Shown: positions 15,662 through 23,945 of the stretch, piece by piece | Layout of the letters: each line of letters starts with the position of its first letter | Position numbering within the stretch: position 1 is the stretch's first letter | DNA from: Sphingorhabdus profundilacus | GTDB taxonomy: Bacteria > Pseudomonadota > Alphaproteobacteria > Sphingomonadales > Sphingomonadaceae | DNA length: 64,000 bases | Assembly (NCBI RefSeq): GCF_009769755.1 | Contig: NZ_SDWJ01000001.1 | Location: 1,054,001-1,118,000 of the forward strand | Direction: 5' to 3' | The notes under the pieces: model-generated | The model's input: only the letters and a program-made list of their open reading frames with translations | The model's database searches: none | Told to the model about the DNA's origin: nothing | Translations under genes and position numbers: made by a program

Positions 15662-16381
15662 TTAGAAAGCGTAGTTCAAAGAGAAAACAACACCCGCTTT
15701 TGAGTCTTCAGCGGCGAAAATCGAACGGCGGTTTGTGTCAACATACGAAGCGCCCAGGGTAAAGCCAGACACTTCCGCCGTCAGACCGAGCGACCAATCG
15801 ACCTTTTCATTACCGGCCGTAAATGCGCCGTCCTCGACACCAATAGAACCGACTACCGAAATAGGCGAATCAGGCAAGGCGATGGATGCATTGGTGCCAT
15901 AATAGATGTTATCGCTGTTGCCTGTATTGTCCTGACTTGGAACGTAAGACAATTGTACGCCGACCGTAGCCGGACCGAAGGTTGATCCCAACTTTCCGGT
16001 GAACTCAACATAATTTAGGCTGGAAACTCCGGGGTACAAATAATAGGTCGCGCCGATATCATAGGTCAGTTCTTCTCCACCCGCAAAACCGGCGTAAAGG
16101 TCTATTTCAACATCGTCGCCCGTGTTTTCAGATAGATTTGAACCCCATGCGCCAACGTAAAATCCAGATTCATGGCTAATAGTAATGGTCGGTTGCACCG
16201 CAAAATCCTTGTCCGACAAAGACACCCCGCGGAAGCGGTAGTCCGACACAACAGTGACGCCGCCTGAAATGGTGATCGGACCGGACTCTTCCTCGGCCTC
16301 TTGCGCGAACGCTGGTGCAGCAGTTGCAAATGCGCTAATAGCGACGCTCACCAAGGCCATTTTCAAAATCGAGTTACCCAT
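15662..16381 (-). CDS. TorF-family putative outer-membrane porin
   Basis: A 239-residue protein with a Sec signal peptide (residues 1-26, APAFAQ) followed by beta-barrel strands. It has the family opening GGVTVVSDYRFRGVSLSDKDFAVQP and a terminal aromatic residue (LNYAF), as expected for outer-membrane insertion. AAGGGG precedes the ATG. This family (TIGR02001-like) is common in sphingomonads and often lies near nitrogen-assimilation genes. Here it is upstream of, and co-directional with, the gamma-glutamyl-polyamine operon, suggesting uptake of the amine substrate. The physiological solute is unknown. Confidence 0.85.
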   Translation of the reverse strand: MGNSILKMALVSVAISAFATAAPAFAQEAEEESGPITISGGVTVVSDYRFRGVSLSDKDFAVQPTITISHESGFYVGAWGSNLSENTGDDVEIDLYAGFAGGEELTYDIGATYYLYPGVSSLNYVEFTGKLGSTFGPATVGVQLSYVPSQDNTGNSDNIYYGTNASIALPDSPISVVGSIGVEDGAFTAGNEKVDWSLGLTAEVSGFTLGASYVDTNRRSIFAAEDSKAGVVFSLNYAF

Positions 16382-16740
16382 AAAATACCCCTTCTTAGGT
16401 GCGTTATAAAATAGCCGGAAGCAGGTTCAAAAACCGCCACCGACAGATGCCGTGCTCTTCCCGCTAAATCTATTGCCCGCGCTATGATTGATTTTTATTT
16501 GTCAGCGCCCATTGTGCAACTGCACACAAACATCAAAAGAACTTGCGATCAAGCAATTTAGTGTCTGCGCTGATGTCCTTTTTAACCAATGTGACAATTT
16601 CGTCACAGTTTAAACATTGCTTAAACCACCCTGGCGTAAAGCGTCGTCGAAAACGCGAAGACGTGCGCCGATTTTCGCGACACACGTCTTCAAACTCAGA
16701 AAAATTGGGCAGTTGTTGCCAGCATGTACGCCCAATAAAG
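16382..16740. other. 359-bp gene-free regulatory region with three structured motifs
   Basis: No credible ORF is seen. Three signals stand out. An 18-bp palindrome TGTGAC-N6-GTCACA lies at 16590-16607. A CtrA-type direct repeat TTAA-N7-TTAA is at 16610-16624, just beside it. A hairpin with 9-bp perfect arms (GAAGACGTG 16657-16665, CACGTCTTC 16683-16691), followed on the minus strand by TTTT, probably ends the haloperoxidase transcript. The first two lie about 210-240 bp upstream of the TorF-like porin. Confidence 0.5.
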
Positions 16741-18126
16741 TTAGGCGGGACCTCCTAAAGAGGTACCGGAATTGAAGAAGTCATGTACTTCTTTTCCTAT
16801 CGCTAAGCCCAAGGGGACCCCGCCAATATTGTCGGCAGCATTGCGCGGCAGTCCGTCAAAGCGCCAATGCACGCCTAAAAAGATACGGCTAACGGAATTC
16901 TCCCAAATCGGGCGGGCAAAATTGCTGAAGCTTATTGGAACCTTTTGACGAACAGAGCTATTGGAATCAAAAGCAATGCCGTCCAACTCATCAGACACAA
17001 AGGTGAAGCTTTCACTCGCTTCAACTGGCCCTGCACCATTTTCTTCAGCCATAACATCGGCAGTTGTTAAAGGGTTTGCGGATGGGTTTAATGCCAGCCG
17101 TAGCGACTGGAACAATGCCGCGCCAAATGTCGCGTGTCCGGATGGATAAGCTGGAAAAGGCGGGGTAAATGTGGACCTGCCAGTCACATTGGTTTGTGGT
17201 GCGCCCAAAGGCGACCAAAACGGATCGCCATAAGGTGCTGCCTCCGCCCTGATACCGACAACAGGACGCCATAAATCATAAAGATATTTATAATGCCATG
17301 CATCAATCCCGGCATCGGCCATTGCAACATTCAGTTGTGCAAATATCTCGGCTGTGCGGGCGACGCTGAGCGATTTATTCAAAACAATCTTTCGGGCAAT
17401 TTGGTTATACAATCGGGGAGGAACGCCCAAGTTCATAACTCCATCATAGGCCCAGTAGACCCCCATGCGTTCCTGCTCGGCGGTTCTGCTACGACGCTCT
17501 GCCGCGCCATATTGCATGACTTCATCATAGTCGGCTTTATAACCGGGGTCAGTCAGTAAGTTTGCCAATCCCTGCCCTGGATATGGATCCAAGGGCTTGT
17601 GTGCATTACCCGTAAATCGGGTCACATTGCCCCACGCCAGACCAAGCCTGGGTTGACCAGGCATGAACGGGTCAGCGCGATGTTGGCCGTAAACAGGCGA
17701 AACCACTTGTGGCGGCGTCAACATAACGTCTGATCCGTCATTTACCCGCGCGGCCAGCAACGCATTGGCGATCTCTTCACCATAGTTGAACCGGGCATTG
17801 TTGCCACCATCATAGCTGTCATCGACAAAATCCGCATAACGTGGATACATTGCCTTCAACGTTGTCACGGCCGCACCCGCCACAACATCATCTAAAGCGC
17901 CAGCAGGCGGCGCAGCGACGGTATGCGGAATGCCTTTCTTGTTCAGATAGGCAGCACCGGGAATGCCATTTTTAAAAGCAATGGCATCGTGAATGGCGAG
18001 ATGGACAATCGCCATCGCCCGCGATGTGCGAATCGGCCCGGGTTGCTGGCTATTTGCATAACCACGGGTAAAGTCACGGCGTGAACATTCAAGTAATACG
18101 CCATTCCAGAAAAGAACAATATTCAT
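16741..18126 (-). CDS. Vanadium-dependent haloperoxidase / PAP2-superfamily protein
   Basis: A 461-residue protein of the vanadium haloperoxidase/PAP2 superfamily. All three oxyanion-binding motifs are intact: K280 and R287 in KYLYDLWRP, PSGH at 328-331, and SR-x5-H-x3-D at 413-424 (SRIFLGVHWRFD). An open frame reaches 18171, but GGAG 7 bases upstream supports the ATG at 18124-18126. No convincing cleavable signal peptide is seen. The same fold serves acid phosphatases, so halide oxidation versus phosphatase activity cannot be decided here. It is flanked by large gaps and appears to be a single-gene unit. Confidence 0.85.
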   Translation of the reverse strand: MNIVLFWNGVLLECSRRDFTRGYANSQQPGPIRTSRAMAIVHLAIHDAIAFKNGIPGAAYLNKKGIPHTVAAPPAGALDDVVAGAAVTTLKAMYPRYADFVDDSYDGGNNARFNYGEEIANALLAARVNDGSDVMLTPPQVVSPVYGQHRADPFMPGQPRLGLAWGNVTRFTGNAHKPLDPYPGQGLANLLTDPGYKADYDEVMQYGAAERRSRTAEQERMGVYWAYDGVMNLGVPPRLYNQIARKIVLNKSLSVARTAEIFAQLNVAMADAGIDAWHYKYLYDLWRPVVGIRAEAAPYGDPFWSPLGAPQTNVTGRSTFTPPFPAYPSGHATFGAALFQSLRLALNPSANPLTTADVMAEENGAGPVEASESFTFVSDELDGIAFDSNSSVRQKVPISFSNFARPIWENSVSRIFLGVHWRFDGLPRNAADNIGGVPLGLAIGKEVHDFFNSGTSLGGPA

Positions 18127-18393
18127 GATATTCTCCAAAGCGGGATCGGCAACATAGCCACGCGCCCGCATATCACGCGTCGCGACCCGTGATTTCAGTG
18201 AATAAATTTCAATTATTTTCTGTATATTCTATCGCTTCAACGTATCTATTTTGAACAGCGATGACATCTTATTACATGTAGCTTCTTACATTTCATTGGA
18301 CGTATTTATCATCAACGAAATGTTAACGACATTTTACCGATAAATTTGCATTATTCACCGCGAAATACTTCGAAATGCGCTAGAACACCGGTT

Positions 18394-18861
18394 CTATTCC
18401 AGTAATCTTGGCGGGACGGTGCGGTTGATCACTTCGCGCAGCGCAAATGCTGTTTCAATACGTGCGACCCGAGGTAAGCGGGCGATTTCCTGGCGGTGGA
18501 TTATTTCATAATCCTCGATCGATGCCGCCCGCACAACCAGAAGATAATCGTTACGGCCGCTCATAAGGTGACAGCGGATGATCGAAGGGCTTTCGGCCAC
18601 CGCCGCTTCAAACGCACCCATTGCTTCCTCGCTTTGGCTATCCAGCGTGATGGTGACCATCACCGTCGCGCCCATGCCCAACTTGCGTAGATTCACATCT
18701 GCGCGATATCCCCGCAAGATGCCCGCATCTTCCAAAGCCTTTTGCCGCCGTGCCGCCGCACTTGGCGACAGCCCTGCCGCGTCCCCCAACTCCTGCTGGG
18801 TCGCCCGGCCATTTGCGACCAAAGCGCGGAGTAATTTGCGGTCGGCGCGATCAAGTTGCAT
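18394..18861 (-). CDS. Lrp/AsnC-family transcriptional regulator
   Basis: A 155-residue leucine-responsive-type regulator. The N-terminal winged HTH (LDRADRKLLRALVANGRATQQELGDAAGLSPSAAARR) is followed by the alpha/beta RAM effector domain (ITLDSQSEEAMGAFEAAVAESPSIIRCHLMSGRNDYLLVV). It is divergent from alanine dehydrogenase across a 133-bp gap with two 15-bp palindromes, so it probably controls that gene in response to an amino acid, as AldR does for ald elsewhere. Ligand is inferred. Confidence 0.92.
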   Translation of the reverse strand: MQLDRADRKLLRALVANGRATQQELGDAAGLSPSAAARRQKALEDAGILRGYRADVNLRKLGMGATVMVTITLDSQSEEAMGAFEAAVAESPSIIRCHLMSGRNDYLLVVRAASIEDYEIIHRQEIARLPRVARIETAFALREVINRTVPPRLLE

Positions 18862-18887
18862 ATCATCTTCATCCTATTAAATTTTAG

Positions 18888-18902
18888 CGCAGAATATATG
18901 CG
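18888..18902. promoter_or_regulatory. 15-bp palindrome, candidate Lrp-type operator 1
   Basis: CGCA-N7-TGCG centred at 18895 in the divergent lrp-like/ald intergenic region. Lrp-family proteins typically bind 15-bp imperfect palindromes. It lies 27 bp from the regulator start. Confidence 0.4.
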
Positions 18903-18928
18903 TCATATAACACATCCTGTCGAATCTT

Positions 18929-18943
18929 TGCGGATTAACCGCA
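18929..18943. promoter_or_regulatory. 15-bp palindrome, candidate Lrp-type operator 2
   Basis: TGCGG-N5-CCGCA with perfect 5-bp arms centred at 18936. That is 41 bp (about four helical turns) from operator 1 and 52 bp upstream of the ald start. Confidence 0.4.
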
Positions 18944-18994
18944 GAAGTACAGTGCTATTTCTCCAGCACAGAGACTCAATTCAGGAGAAGAGAA

Positions 18995-20122
18995 ATGCGT
19001 GTCGGCGTTCCCAGCGAGATCAAGGTTCACGAATATCGGGTCGGCCTCACCCCCGGTGCGGTGCGCGAATATGTTGCCCGTGGCCATCAGGTTGTCGTCC
19101 AATCGGGTGCAGGCGCTGGCATTATGGCAACGGATGACGCCTATCGCGCCGCGGGTGCCGAGATAGCCAGCACGGCTGCCGAAATCTTCGCAGGGTGCGA
19201 TATGATCGTAAAGGTTAAGGAACCTCAGCCTTCGGAATGGGTGCAGCTTCGCCCAGACCAACTTCTTTTCACCTATCTCCACCTCGCACCCGATCCTGAA
19301 CAAGCAAAGGGCCTGATCGCCAGCGGCTGCACAGCCATCGCCTATGAAACCGTGACCGACGACAAGGGCACCCTGCCGTTGCTCGCACCGATGAGCGAAG
19401 TTGCAGGCCGCCTCGCTATCGAAGCCGCTGGCGAAGCGATGCGGCGCAGCGAAGGCGGTGCAGGCATCCTGTTGGGCGGCGTTCCCGGAGTGCCCGCAGG
19501 CCGCGTCTGTGTGATCGGTGGCGGCGTTGTTGGCACCCATGCGGCGCGTATGGCCGTCGGCCTTGGCGCGGAAGTCACCATTGTAGACCGTTCCATCCCC
19601 CGCCTGCGCGAACTGGACGAACTATTCCAGGGCCGCGTCCGCACACGCTATTCAACGCTGGAAACCATTGACCATGAAATCAGCATTGCCGATGCGGTTG
19701 TCGGCGCGGTCTTGATCCCCGGTGCCAGCGCACCGAAACTCGTCACTCGTGCCATGTTGAAACATATGAAGCCGGGCTCGGTCCTCGTCGACGTTGCCAT
19801 CGACCAAGGCGGTTGCTTTGAAACATCAAAGGCCACCACCCATGCAGAGCCTACCTATGTTGTCGACGGCATCATCCATTATTGCGTCGCCAACATGCCC
19901 GGCGCCGTGCCGCAAACCAGCGCTGCGGCATTGAATAACGCTACTTTGCCCTATGGCCTTGCGCTGGCCGACAAGGGTGTGGGCGCGCTGCACGCCTTGT
20001 CCGAAACCGGGCGCGGCCTGCTCGCGGGGCTCAATGTCCACAAGGGCAAGGTGACCAGCAAAGCCGTTGCCGACAGCCTCAATCTGGAATTTGTCGCACC
20101 GGAAACCGCGCTGGCCGCGTGA
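18995..20122 (+). CDS. ald: Alanine dehydrogenase
   Basis: The 375-residue product is an NAD-dependent L-alanine dehydrogenase, interconverting alanine and pyruvate plus ammonium in the cytoplasm. It shows the AlaDH/PNT opening (MRVGVPSEIKVHEYRVGLTP), the catalytic-region lysine (MIVKVKEPQ), YLHLAPD, the nucleotide-binding GGGVVGTHAA and NMPGAVPQTSA. AGGAGAAGAG precedes the ATG. Length fits Ald rather than PntA. The divergent Lrp-like regulator and the downstream LacI gene (GTGA overlap) suggest dual regulation by nitrogen and carbon signals. Confidence 0.96.
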   Translation: MRVGVPSEIKVHEYRVGLTPGAVREYVARGHQVVVQSGAGAGIMATDDAYRAAGAEIASTAAEIFAGCDMIVKVKEPQPSEWVQLRPDQLLFTYLHLAPDPEQAKGLIASGCTAIAYETVTDDKGTLPLLAPMSEVAGRLAIEAAGEAMRRSEGGAGILLGGVPGVPAGRVCVIGGGVVGTHAARMAVGLGAEVTIVDRSIPRLRELDELFQGRVRTRYSTLETIDHEISIADAVVGAVLIPGASAPKLVTRAMLKHMKPGSVLVDVAIDQGGCFETSKATTHAEPTYVVDGIIHYCVANMPGAVPQTSAAALNNATLPYGLALADKGVGALHALSETGRGLLAGLNVHKGKVTSKAVADSLNLEFVAPETALAA

Positions 20123-21171
20123 CTCCGGCGCGCCTTGGTGCTAACCGGCGCGGCATGGGCAAAGAGGGGCGGATTACAGCGCATCAGATCGCAGCGATGC
20201 TGGGGGTATCACAACCCACAGTGTCGCGCGCGCTGCGTGGCGACAAAAAAGTCAACGAAGACACCCGCGCGCGGATCGTGGCCTTGGCGAAGGAACTCAA
20301 TTATTCGGTTGACCACAATGCCCTGCGCCTCCGCACGCAGCAGACCTTTTCCATCGCCCTTGTCATCCTGTGTCGCCGGGGGGAGAATAAGGCGAACATC
20401 AACCCCTTCTACCTCTCGCTGCTCGGCTGTATCGCCGCATCGGCGTCGGAGCGTGGTTATAATCTGATTGTCTCTTTTCAGGATTCTCCCGCCAATTTCT
20501 TCGCCAATTATACGGGCAGCCGCCAGTCCGACGGCCTGATCGTCATCGGCAGCGGGCAAAATGTCGAAGGCTGGCAATATTTCGGAGAATATGCCCGGCA
20601 TAACACGCCCATGATCTGCTGGGGCGCGAGCAAGGAAGATCTTGTTTCCATCAAAAGCGACAATGTGATGGGCACAAGGCTTGCCATCGACCACTTGCGC
20701 GCAAAGGGATGCCGCAACATCGCATATATTGGCCCGATGAATAGCGAACAGCCGCAATTTCAGGACCGGATCAACACCTATAAGGATCTCACGCACGAAC
20801 ATGACCTGCCCATCATTTGCCCCACCCTGCCGGAAAATGCGGTGCGGGAGGACCAGGGTTATGCCGCAGTCAAAGCGCTGCTGCGCGACAAGACCAGCTT
20901 TGACGGCCTGTTCTGCGCCAACGACTTCATAGCACTTGGTGCTCTGCGCGCGCTGGATGAAGCGGGCATAGCTGTCGGCAAGGATGTCTGCGTCATCGGC
21001 TTCGACGGCATAGCCACCGGCGCATATGCCCAGCCACCTCTAACCACCATCGAGCAGGATTACTACAAGGCAGGTGAAATGCTTGTCGAAGCGCTTATCG
21101 CGCTATTAAAGGGTGCCACACCAGATACAACGCCGGTACCTGTCCGGTTGTTGTTGCGGGAGAGTGCTTGA
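20119..21171 (+). CDS. LacI-family transcriptional regulator
   Basis: A LacI/GalR repressor of up to 350 residues. The HTH (ITAHQIAAMLGVSQPTVSRALRG) lies near residues 19-41, followed by the hinge and a periplasmic-binding-protein-like core (DGLIVIGSG, GLFCANDFIALGALRALDEAG, CVIGFDGIATG). It starts at GTG 20119 overlapping the ald stop as GTGA, or at the ATG at 20155. Coupling to alanine dehydrogenase is unusual for a sugar-type repressor and suggests control of a local or central-carbon regulon. Effector unknown. Confidence 0.9.
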   Translation: MTPARLGANRRGMGKEGRITAHQIAAMLGVSQPTVSRALRGDKKVNEDTRARIVALAKELNYSVDHNALRLRTQQTFSIALVILCRRGENKANINPFYLSLLGCIAASASERGYNLIVSFQDSPANFFANYTGSRQSDGLIVIGSGQNVEGWQYFGEYARHNTPMICWGASKEDLVSIKSDNVMGTRLAIDHLRAKGCRNIAYIGPMNSEQPQFQDRINTYKDLTHEHDLPIICPTLPENAVREDQGYAAVKALLRDKTSFDGLFCANDFIALGALRALDEAGIAVGKDVCVIGFDGIATGAYAQPPLTTIEQDYYKAGEMLVEALIALLKGATPDTTPVPVRLLLRESA

Positions 21172-21191
21172 GGGGTTAGCGCAAAATATAT

Positions 21192-21277
21192 TGGTGGACA
21201 GGGCTGGATTCGAACCAGCGTACGGAAAACCGGGCAGATTTACAGTCTGCTGCCTTTAACCACTCGGCCACCTGTCC
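21192..21277 (-). tRNA. tRNA-Tyr (GTA)
   Basis: On the minus strand the cloverleaf starts GGACAGGTGGCCGAGTGG, has the anticodon stem-loop CAGACTGTAAATCTG (anticodon GTA), a long variable arm typical of class II tRNAs, the T-arm GGTTCGAATCC, and a genomically encoded CCA at 21192-21194. Confidence 0.97.
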
Positions 21278-21423
21278 ACGTCTTTAGCGGGTCTTAATGC
21301 ATAAACATAAGGGCCGGTTCCGCTAAGGAAGCAGCCCAATGGCGAAACGGTACTTGCCTGTCAATGCCTCAAGTGGGAAAGGGACTGCAATCAACGCATT
21401 TTCTTTTGGATTGAACGCAAATC

Positions 21424-22182
21424 ATGTCTTCTCATAAAAGCCATCGCCGCCGTGGCGCAGCTCCCACCAGTGGCAATCCGAAATTTTACGGCCGTCACGC
21501 TGTTTATGCCGCGCTGGACAATCCCGAAAGGCGACTGATCAAGCTTTGGGGAACGCGTGAGGAAATTGACAAGATCGTCATTCCCGATGGTTTATCCGTA
21601 CAGTTTGCTGAGGTCGCAGACCTTGCCCGTTTCGTGCCCAAAGATGCCCCGCATCAGGGACTGGTGCTTGAGGTGGCGCCGCTTGAGGATGTATGGCTTA
21701 CCGACATACTTGCGGTGGATGAGGGCGATACGCGGCCATTATTGATTCTGGATCAGGTTACCGACCCGCATAATGTGGGTGCAATATTCCGCACGGCCGC
21801 GGCATTCAACGCCGTCGCTGTGGTGACGCAGGATCGTCATGCCCCACCCGAATCCGGTGCATTGGCCAAGGCGGCATCGGGCGGAATTGAAATCACCCCT
21901 TGGGTGCGGGTCGTTAATCTGGCGCGGGCGCTCGAAGAAATTGCCGAAGCCGGTTTTTGGCGCATTGGCCTGTCCGGCCATGCAACTGCTACTCTGGATC
22001 AGGCATTGACGCCGGGCCGCAATGCGCTGGTCCTAGGCGCGGAAGGCGATGGTATGCGCCACAATATCGAGGAGCATTGCGACCAACTGGCAAAGCTGCC
22101 AATCAGCGAACAGATGGAATCGCTTAATGTATCCAATGCCGCAGCCATAGCGCTATATGCGGCAACGGTGAGGCGGGGATAG
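21424..22182 (+). CDS. rlmB: 23S rRNA (guanosine-2'-O-)-methyltransferase
   Basis: A 252-residue SPOUT-family (TrmH/RlmB) RNA methyltransferase. The N-terminal substrate-binding region (FYGRHAVYAALDNPERRL) is followed by the knotted catalytic domain with LDQVTDPHNVGAIFRTA, LVLGAEGDGM and LPISEQMESLNVSNAAAIALY, the three SPOUT motifs that bind AdoMet. The basic extreme N-terminus (SSHKSHRRRG) probably contacts RNA. There is no strong Shine-Dalgarno before the ATG. It is followed after 18 bases by a lipoprotein gene. Confidence 0.94.
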   Translation: MSSHKSHRRRGAAPTSGNPKFYGRHAVYAALDNPERRLIKLWGTREEIDKIVIPDGLSVQFAEVADLARFVPKDAPHQGLVLEVAPLEDVWLTDILAVDEGDTRPLLILDQVTDPHNVGAIFRTAAAFNAVAVVTQDRHAPPESGALAKAASGGIEITPWVRVVNLARALEEIAEAGFWRIGLSGHATATLDQALTPGRNALVLGAEGDGMRHNIEEHCDQLAKLPISEQMESLNVSNAAAIALYAATVRRG

Positions 22183-22200
22183 AAGCGAAGGGGAATCGCG

Positions 22201-23313
22201 ATGCAAAAAAGGCTGGTCACGACATGGGCAAAGTTAGCGGTCGCTTCGCTTGCCTGTTTTTCATTGTGCGGATGCCTTATCCTACCCGGAGAATTTGAGT
22301 CTGCGATGACGGTCCGCAAAAATGGTGATTTCAGCTTCACGTATAAAGGGCAGATCCAACTGGTCGGCCTCGCCAATCTGCTAAACAGCGATTTTCTCGG
22401 CAAGGAAGGCAAAGCCGAGTTCAAGGCCATGTGCTGGAACGATAAGATCGAACCGGTGGTAGAGAATAGCGAGACGTTGGAACTTGAACTTAAGCAAGAC
22501 GATGTCGTTGCGGTCGGTGGTCCGATTTTTAGTGCGGTTCCGGCGTCGAACTGGCGCGCGAATCTGCTGGGCTTTCAGGACGAGCAGAACCCTACCGAAG
22601 AAGAAATAAACGCCGCTGCGGCAGACGCGGCCGCCGCAGCAGCCGAAGCCGCTGGAGCGGCCGCAGCCAATGCTGATTCATGGAACAGCAACGAACGCGA
22701 ATGTACGCCTGACGAAATCAAGCAGCAAAAGGCAGCGTGGGACACCGAACAGGCAGAAAAGAAAAAGCGCGACGAACAAGGCCGCAAAATGGCCGAAATG
22801 ATGCTGGGCGGAATCGACCCGGAAAATCCCGAAACCATCAAACGCTTTACCCGCGAAGTGGAGCGCTTGTCCGCCTGGCACAAGGTCGAACATATCGGCA
22901 AGGGGGTGTTCATGGTGGACTATGGCACCAGTGGAAAGCTGGCCGATGATTATGCCTTCCCTGTCATTCCGCGTTATGCCCTTGGCGAACCGATGATCCA
23001 TATCACCCGATGGGATAATGGCAGACTTCGCGTGGAGGCGCCTGCTTTCCGGTCCGATCCTGAAATGTCGCTAAGCTCCCTAATAGGCATGGGTAGCATG
23101 GCTGCCGGATTTCTTGGAAAAAGCGGGACAGAAAAAATGCCTGCCGAACCCATTGCGATAAAGGGAAGCTTTACATTGACAACCGATGCAAAAATCCTCG
23201 CCAATAATAGCGAGGACGGCCCCGAAGATGCGGCTGGAATGCAAATATTGCGCTGGGACATTGGTCCTGCATTATATGGTGCGCCAATGGCGCTTTTGAA
23301 GTTGGTCGGATAA
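22201..23313 (+). CDS. Putative lipoprotein, function unknown
   Basis: A 370-residue protein with a lipoprotein signal peptide: a hydrophobic stretch ends in the lipobox LCGC, so Cys25 would be acylated. Residues about 135-158 are almost pure alanine with a few acidic residues, forming a low-complexity linker or helix, followed by a charged lysine-rich segment. The rest is beta-rich (FSFTYKGQIQLVG, GVFMVDYGTSG, IKGSFTLTTDAKILANN). I recognise no named domain. Its stop overlaps the next start (TAATG), coupling it to a DNA glycosylase, with no obvious functional link. Confidence 0.75.
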   Translation: MQKRLVTTWAKLAVASLACFSLCGCLILPGEFESAMTVRKNGDFSFTYKGQIQLVGLANLLNSDFLGKEGKAEFKAMCWNDKIEPVVENSETLELELKQDDVVAVGGPIFSAVPASNWRANLLGFQDEQNPTEEEINAAAADAAAAAAEAAGAAAANADSWNSNERECTPDEIKQQKAAWDTEQAEKKKRDEQGRKMAEMMLGGIDPENPETIKRFTREVERLSAWHKVEHIGKGVFMVDYGTSGKLADDYAFPVIPRYALGEPMIHITRWDNGRLRVEAPAFRSDPEMSLSSLIGMGSMAAGFLGKSGTEKMPAEPIAIKGSFTLTTDAKILANNSEDGPEDAAGMQILRWDIGPALYGAPMALLKLVG

Positions 23314-23936
23314 TGGGTATTTCCGCAACCGGGCTGAAAAGCGCACTTGACGCGCTGGCCTTGATCGAGCCGCGCTTTGCCGATGCGATAACGGCGACAG
23401 GATATCCCGATGCGCGTATTCGGGACCCTGGCTACACAACATTGCTAAGCACCATCGTAGGCCAGCAGGTTAGCGTCGCCGCGGCGGCATCTGTCTGGAA
23501 CAAGCTCGAGACTTTGCTGGGTGAAGGATGTGCCCCGGACAAATTGATCGAGCAGGATTTTGATGCCTTGCGCGCATGCGGACTTAGCCGACAAAAACAA
23601 GGCTATGCCCGTTCGCTGGCCGAATTGGTTGTGTCGGGAGAACTTCCGCTCGATGCTTTGCCGCTGGATGACGAAGAAGCCATCACCTATCTCACCAAGG
23701 TTAAAGGTATTGGCCGATGGTCCGCTGAAATCTATCTGCTGTTCGCCGAGGGCCGCGTCGACATCTGGCCGGCAGGTGATCTTGCTGTTCAAGAAGGTGT
23801 TGGACGCCTGCTAAAGCTGGATGCCCGCCCGTCGGAAAAAGAAGTGCGTCTGATCGCCGAAAAATGGCGCCCCCATCGCGGAGCGGCGGCGATTTTTACA
23901 TGGCATATCTACGCCAAAGGTTTTCAGGTCATCTAG
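23313..23936 (+). CDS. DNA-3-methyladenine glycosylase II-like (HhH-GPD)
   Basis: A 207-residue helix-hairpin-helix base-excision glycosylase of the AlkA/MagIII group. The HhH element LTKVKGIGRWSAEIYLLF lies at residues 127-144, and the catalytic aspartate is D156 in WPAGDLAVQ. Short length without the AlkA N-terminal beta domain is common in bacterial DNA-3-methyladenine glycosylases. It would remove alkylated purines. It overlaps the lipoprotein stop by one base. No Ada or LexA box is evident. Confidence 0.9.
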   Translation: MGISATGLKSALDALALIEPRFADAITATGYPDARIRDPGYTTLLSTIVGQQVSVAAAASVWNKLETLLGEGCAPDKLIEQDFDALRACGLSRQKQGYARSLAELVVSGELPLDALPLDDEEAITYLTKVKGIGRWSAEIYLLFAEGRVDIWPAGDLAVQEGVGRLLKLDARPSEKEVRLIAEKWRPHRGAAAIFTWHIYAKGFQVI

Positions 23937-23945
23937 GCCGTGATC

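Noticed and set aside
16590-16607. CRP/FNR binding site
   Set aside because: TGTGA and TCACA are present but separated by eight bases instead of six, so I record it only as an unassigned palindrome.
21278-21423. Additional tRNA or small RNA beside tRNA-Tyr
   Set aside because: No second cloverleaf or terminator-like hairpin is present in the 146-bp gap before rlmB.
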